From Bacteroidota bacterium (GTDB taxonomy: Bacteria; Bacteroidota; Ignavibacteria; UBA10030; UBA8401), in contig JANXZD010000485.1 in NCBI GenBank assembly GCA_025355705.1, forward strand, positions 1-7,964: a stretch of 7,964 nt of DNA. Direction: 5' to 3'. The position numbers and the translations under genes were made by a program. The notes below the pieces were generated by a model. The model was given only the letters and a program-made list of their open reading frames with translations. It was not told where the DNA came from and made no database searches. This document shows, piece after piece, positions 6,299-7,964 of the stretch (position 1 is the stretch's first letter; every line of letters starts with the position of its first letter).

Positions 6299-6392
6299 AT
6301 CATTACGAGGAGCGAAGCGACGAAGTAATCTTTATAAAAAAGAAAAACGAGATTGCTTCGCACCGATAAACAACATCGGGACTCGCAATGAC
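6299..6392. repeat. Palindromic intergenic repeat, family B (CATTACGAGG-type)
   Basis: Outer arms TCATTACGAG (6300-6309) and CTCGCAATGA (6382-6391) are inverted repeats with one mismatch. An inner pair CGAAGTAATCT (6321-6331) and AGATTGCTTCG (6350-6360) also has one mismatch. The left arm contains GAGGAGCGAAGCGACGAAG, typical of a widespread bacterial intergenic palindrome. On the right the matching part is replaced by a private hairpin, CCGAT (6363-6367) with ATCGG (6375-6379). It fills the gap between the DUF2892 and thioredoxin genes. Confidence 0.8.
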
Positions 6393-6434
6393 AATCATTA
6401 AAGATTATGAATAAAAAAAATAAAAGGTACGGCA

Positions 6435-6809
6435 ATGTCTGAAGCACTCACAAAAGATACATTCATTAAAAAAGTATTCGATTACGAAAACAATAAGGAT
6501 TGGAAATTCAGCGGCGAACTTCCAGCGGTAGTTGATTTTTGGGCTCCATGGTGTGGTCCCTGTAAAATGGTCGGACCAATCATTGAAGAGTTGTCCGAAG
6601 AGATGAAAGGACAGGTGAATTTCTACAAGGTAAATACCGATGTAGAACAGGAGCTCGCAAGCGTGTTCGGAATCCGTTCGATCCCTTCGCTTCTCTTCAT
6701 TCCCAAAGAAGGAAAACCGATGATGGCTGCCGGCGCTCTTCCGAAGAACGAATTGAAGAAGGCCATCAACGAAAATCTTTTGATGAAAAAAAATATTGCT
6801 CTTTCATAA
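6435..6809 (+). CDS. trxA: Thioredoxin
   Basis: A 124-residue thioredoxin with the full active site WCGPC (39-43), preceded by VVDFWAP, the buried-charge Asp at 34 and the cis-proline in SIPS (82-85). It is a cytosolic disulfide reductase, kept reduced by thioredoxin reductase (not in this window). An N-terminal insert around DYENNKDWKFSGELP, before the first core strand, is characteristic of Bacteroidota-side thioredoxins. No signal peptide is present. AAAAGG at 6422-6427 is a suitable ribosome site. Placement after an ECF sigma and soluble zinc anti-sigma pair recalls the SigR regulon, in which thioredoxin is a main target and resets the anti-sigma. Rhodanese, DUF6132 and OsmC follow. Confidence 0.95.
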   Translation: MSEALTKDTFIKKVFDYENNKDWKFSGELPAVVDFWAPWCGPCKMVGPIIEELSEEMKGQVNFYKVNTDVEQELASVFGIRSIPSLLFIPKEGKPMMAAGALPKNELKKAINENLLMKKNIALS

Positions 6810-6818
6810 AAATAGATT

Positions 6819-6887
6819 TGTCATGCCCGAATGCTTTTATCGGGCATCCACAGAATGGATTCCCGCTAGGAACATGCGGGAATGACA
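6819..6887. repeat. Palindromic intergenic repeat, family A, copy 3 (69 bp)
   Basis: Same length and ends as copy 2. The left hairpin matches copy 2; the right hairpin ATTCCCGC (6859-6866) with GCGGGAAT (6876-6883) is perfect here. It begins nine bases after the thioredoxin stop and may trim or stabilise the message between thioredoxin and rhodanese. Confidence 0.85.
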
Positions 6888-6935
6888 TTATACCTAAGGT
6901 AACATCAAACTCAAACCAAAAAATAAAATATAACA

Positions 6936-7316
6936 ATGACATCAGAACAAATTTTCTTTTATGTAATGATCGGCGTAGTGCTGATTATCTATGTTCGTAA
7001 ACAATTGCTCACTCGTTCATTGAATAATTACTCCGGCGCTGAAGCAAAACAGCAAATGAAATCCGGAAGTATCCTGTTGGATGTTCGCACGGCAGGTGAA
7101 CGCAAATCAAGTTCAATTCCAACATCAATACATATTCCTGTACATGAAATTTCTTCTCGTTTAAAGGAACTTGAAAAGCATCGCAATAAAGAGATCATTT
7201 GTTACTGCGCAAGTGGAAGCCGAAGCGTCAGCGCAGCACTAAAATTAAAAAAAGCAGGATTCACAGTCGGAAATTTAAAAGGGGGTATTGGGACGTGGAA
7301 TTTTTCAAGTCTTTAA
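6936..7316 (+). CDS. Membrane-anchored rhodanese-like sulfurtransferase
   Basis: A 126-residue protein: an N-terminal transmembrane anchor (about 5-21, QIFFYVMIGVVLIIYVR) followed by one rhodanese domain (about 32-123). The domain shows LLDVRTAGE (47-55), SIHIPV (64-69), the catalytic loop Cys91-ASGSR-Ser97 and LKGGIGTW (114-121). Cys91 should carry a persulfide; Cys89 is two residues away. Positive residues after the helix (Arg21, Lys22, Arg27) favour a cytoplasmic catalytic domain. The usual GHIpGA segment is altered to SSIPTS. Together with the nearby DUF2892 protein it supplies the same two modules as YgaP, in separate genes. The start has only an A-rich leader. Its 3' end overlaps the next gene by 22 bases. 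Confidence 0.9.
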   Translation: MTSEQIFFYVMIGVVLIIYVRKQLLTRSLNNYSGAEAKQQMKSGSILLDVRTAGERKSSSIPTSIHIPVHEISSRLKELEKHRNKEIICYCASGSRSVSAALKLKKAGFTVGNLKGGIGTWNFSSL

Positions 7317-7543
7317 GCCTCTGGAATAAACGCGCAATCGCTGCTGTTATCGGCGGTATCGCCGGTTACTCATATTATCATTATATTGGTTGCGCGAGCG
7401 GTACCTGCGCTATCACAGGCAATCCGTATATCTCCACACTGTACGGCATGGCGATAGCAATGCTGTTAGTAAACTCTCCCAAAAAGAAAGATTCTGAGGA
7501 TAACAATGGAACCGACAATCCAGCAGCCGATCAAAAAATTTAA
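7295..7543 (+). CDS. DUF6132-like small membrane protein with a Cys pair
   Basis: An 82-residue protein with two hydrophobic helices (about 13-31 and 45-60) joined by a loop IGCASGTCAITGNP (31-44) holding Cys33 and Cys38, then a polar, charged tail. The helix-YYHYxGCxSGTCxIT-helix pattern matches the small Bacteroidota membrane family DUF6132 as I remember it. Function is unknown. I chose GTG at 7295, about nine bases after the G-run at 7281-7285, because the only upstream in-frame start option (TTG at 7199) lies deep inside the rhodanese gene. It overlaps rhodanese by 22 bases and the OsmC gene by 38, so the three are surely co-transcribed. The Cys pair suggests redox or sulfur chemistry at the membrane, as an inference. 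Confidence 0.8.
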   Translation: MEFFKSLSLWNKRAIAAVIGGIAGYSYYHYIGCASGTCAITGNPYISTLYGMAIAMLLVNSPKKKDSEDNNGTDNPAADQKI

Positions 7544-7964
7544 AACATTCACCTATCATACCGGAGTCGAATGGAAATCCGACAGACAGGGAGTTGTTCG
7601 TTCGGAAGGAAAACCGGATATTGATATCACCAGTCCGCCGGAATTCAAAGGAATTCCCGGTATGTGGACTCCCGAAGATATGCTTGTAGGCGCAGTAGAT
7701 ATCTGCCAGATGTCGACATTCCTTGCATTCGGAACACGAAAAGGAATTCCGCTGAAATCATACAAAAGTTCTGCGGAAGGACTGTTGGAAAATGTTGACG
7801 GAAAATATCGATTTACAAAAATCATCATTAAACCGATCATTGTTGTGGAAGCATCGTGGACAAAAGAACAAGTGGAAGAGCTTGTTCACACGGCGCACGA
7901 CAATTGTCTGATCGGAAATTCCATAACCGCAGAAGTTACAGTAGAGCCAACAATTATTATTGAA
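7506..7964 (+). CDS. OsmC family protein (3' end outside the window)
   Basis: The first 153 codons are present with no stop before the window edge; OsmC proteins are usually near this length, so little should be missing. Visible family features are SPPEFKGIPGMWTPEDMLVG (43-62), the first redox Cys67 in VDICQMS, and the second Cys134 in HDNCLIGNS. Between them lies the long helix and strand region characteristic of the fold. OsmC/Ohr proteins are cytosolic homodimers whose two cysteines reduce organic hydroperoxides or act on polysulfides; the WTPEDML spacing fits the general OsmC branch. GAGG at 7497-7500 lies five bases before the ATG. The start overlaps the DUF6132 gene by 38 bases, tying it to the rhodanese operon. 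Confidence 0.9.
   Translation, partial: MEPTIQQPIKKFKTFTYHTGVEWKSDRQGVVRSEGKPDIDITSPPEFKGIPGMWTPEDMLVGAVDICQMSTFLAFGTRKGIPLKSYKSSAEGLLENVDGKYRFTKIIIKPIIVVEASWTKEQVEELVHTAHDNCLIGNSITAEVTVEPTIIIE

Noticed and set aside
6064..6447. 127-codon hydrophobic open frame on the minus strand
   Set aside because: It spans DUF2892 antisense and the family B repeat; its hydrophobicity mirrors the real gene and there is no supporting motif.
3506..6887. CRISPR array or integron-like spacing of the repeats
   Set aside because: Copies are more than 1 kb apart with ordinary genes between them, and each has internal hairpins rather than unique short spacers.

Overview
The window reads as a chromosomal segment from a free-living, A+T-leaning bacterium. 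Several traits point to the FCB group (Bacteroidota / Ignavibacteriota / Chlorobiota side), but this is inferred, not proven. They are a thioredoxin with the N-terminal insert common in that group, a protein resembling the Bacteroidota family DUF6132, short palindromic elements scattered between genes, and a mixture of good and absent Shine-Dalgarno sites. No tRNA, rRNA, CRISPR array, transposase or phage gene is visible, and no gene-free gap exceeds 300 bases.

Left part (1-3489, all +). The window opens on the last 22 codons of a membrane protein, probably the C-terminus of a RodA/FtsW-type SEDS protein, closed by a strong AT-rich hairpin. A compact operon follows. It encodes the alpha subunit of a 2-oxoacid:ferredoxin oxidoreductase (309-1442), then, with an ATGA overlap, a beta subunit carrying a C-terminal gamma-like domain (1439-2770), then a 76-residue half-ferritin-like helical hairpin (2788-3018). 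A small four-helix membrane protein of unknown function comes next (3043-3489).

Middle (3490-4993). An expanded copy of a palindromic repeat sits between convergent genes. On the minus strand is a NAPE-PLD/UlaG-type metallo-beta-lactamase-fold hydrolase with a twin-arginine-like N-terminus (3716-4765). The 228-base divergent region holds a near-palindrome and a plausible sigma-70 promoter.

Right part (4994-7964, all +). An ECF sigma factor is followed by a soluble zinc-binding anti-sigma factor. Then come five small redox or sulfur proteins: a DUF2892 membrane protein (the membrane module of YgaP), thioredoxin, a membrane-anchored rhodanese, a DUF6132-like membrane protein with a Cys pair, and an OsmC-family protein that runs to the window edge. 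The last three overlap or abut tightly. The layout resembles an RsrA/SigR-like thiol-stress switch placed next to a dispersed YgaP-like sulfane-sulfur handling set; that functional link is my inference. Three of the intergenic gaps in this part each contain a palindromic element, and a 15-base exact repeat precedes both the sigma gene and the DUF2892 gene.
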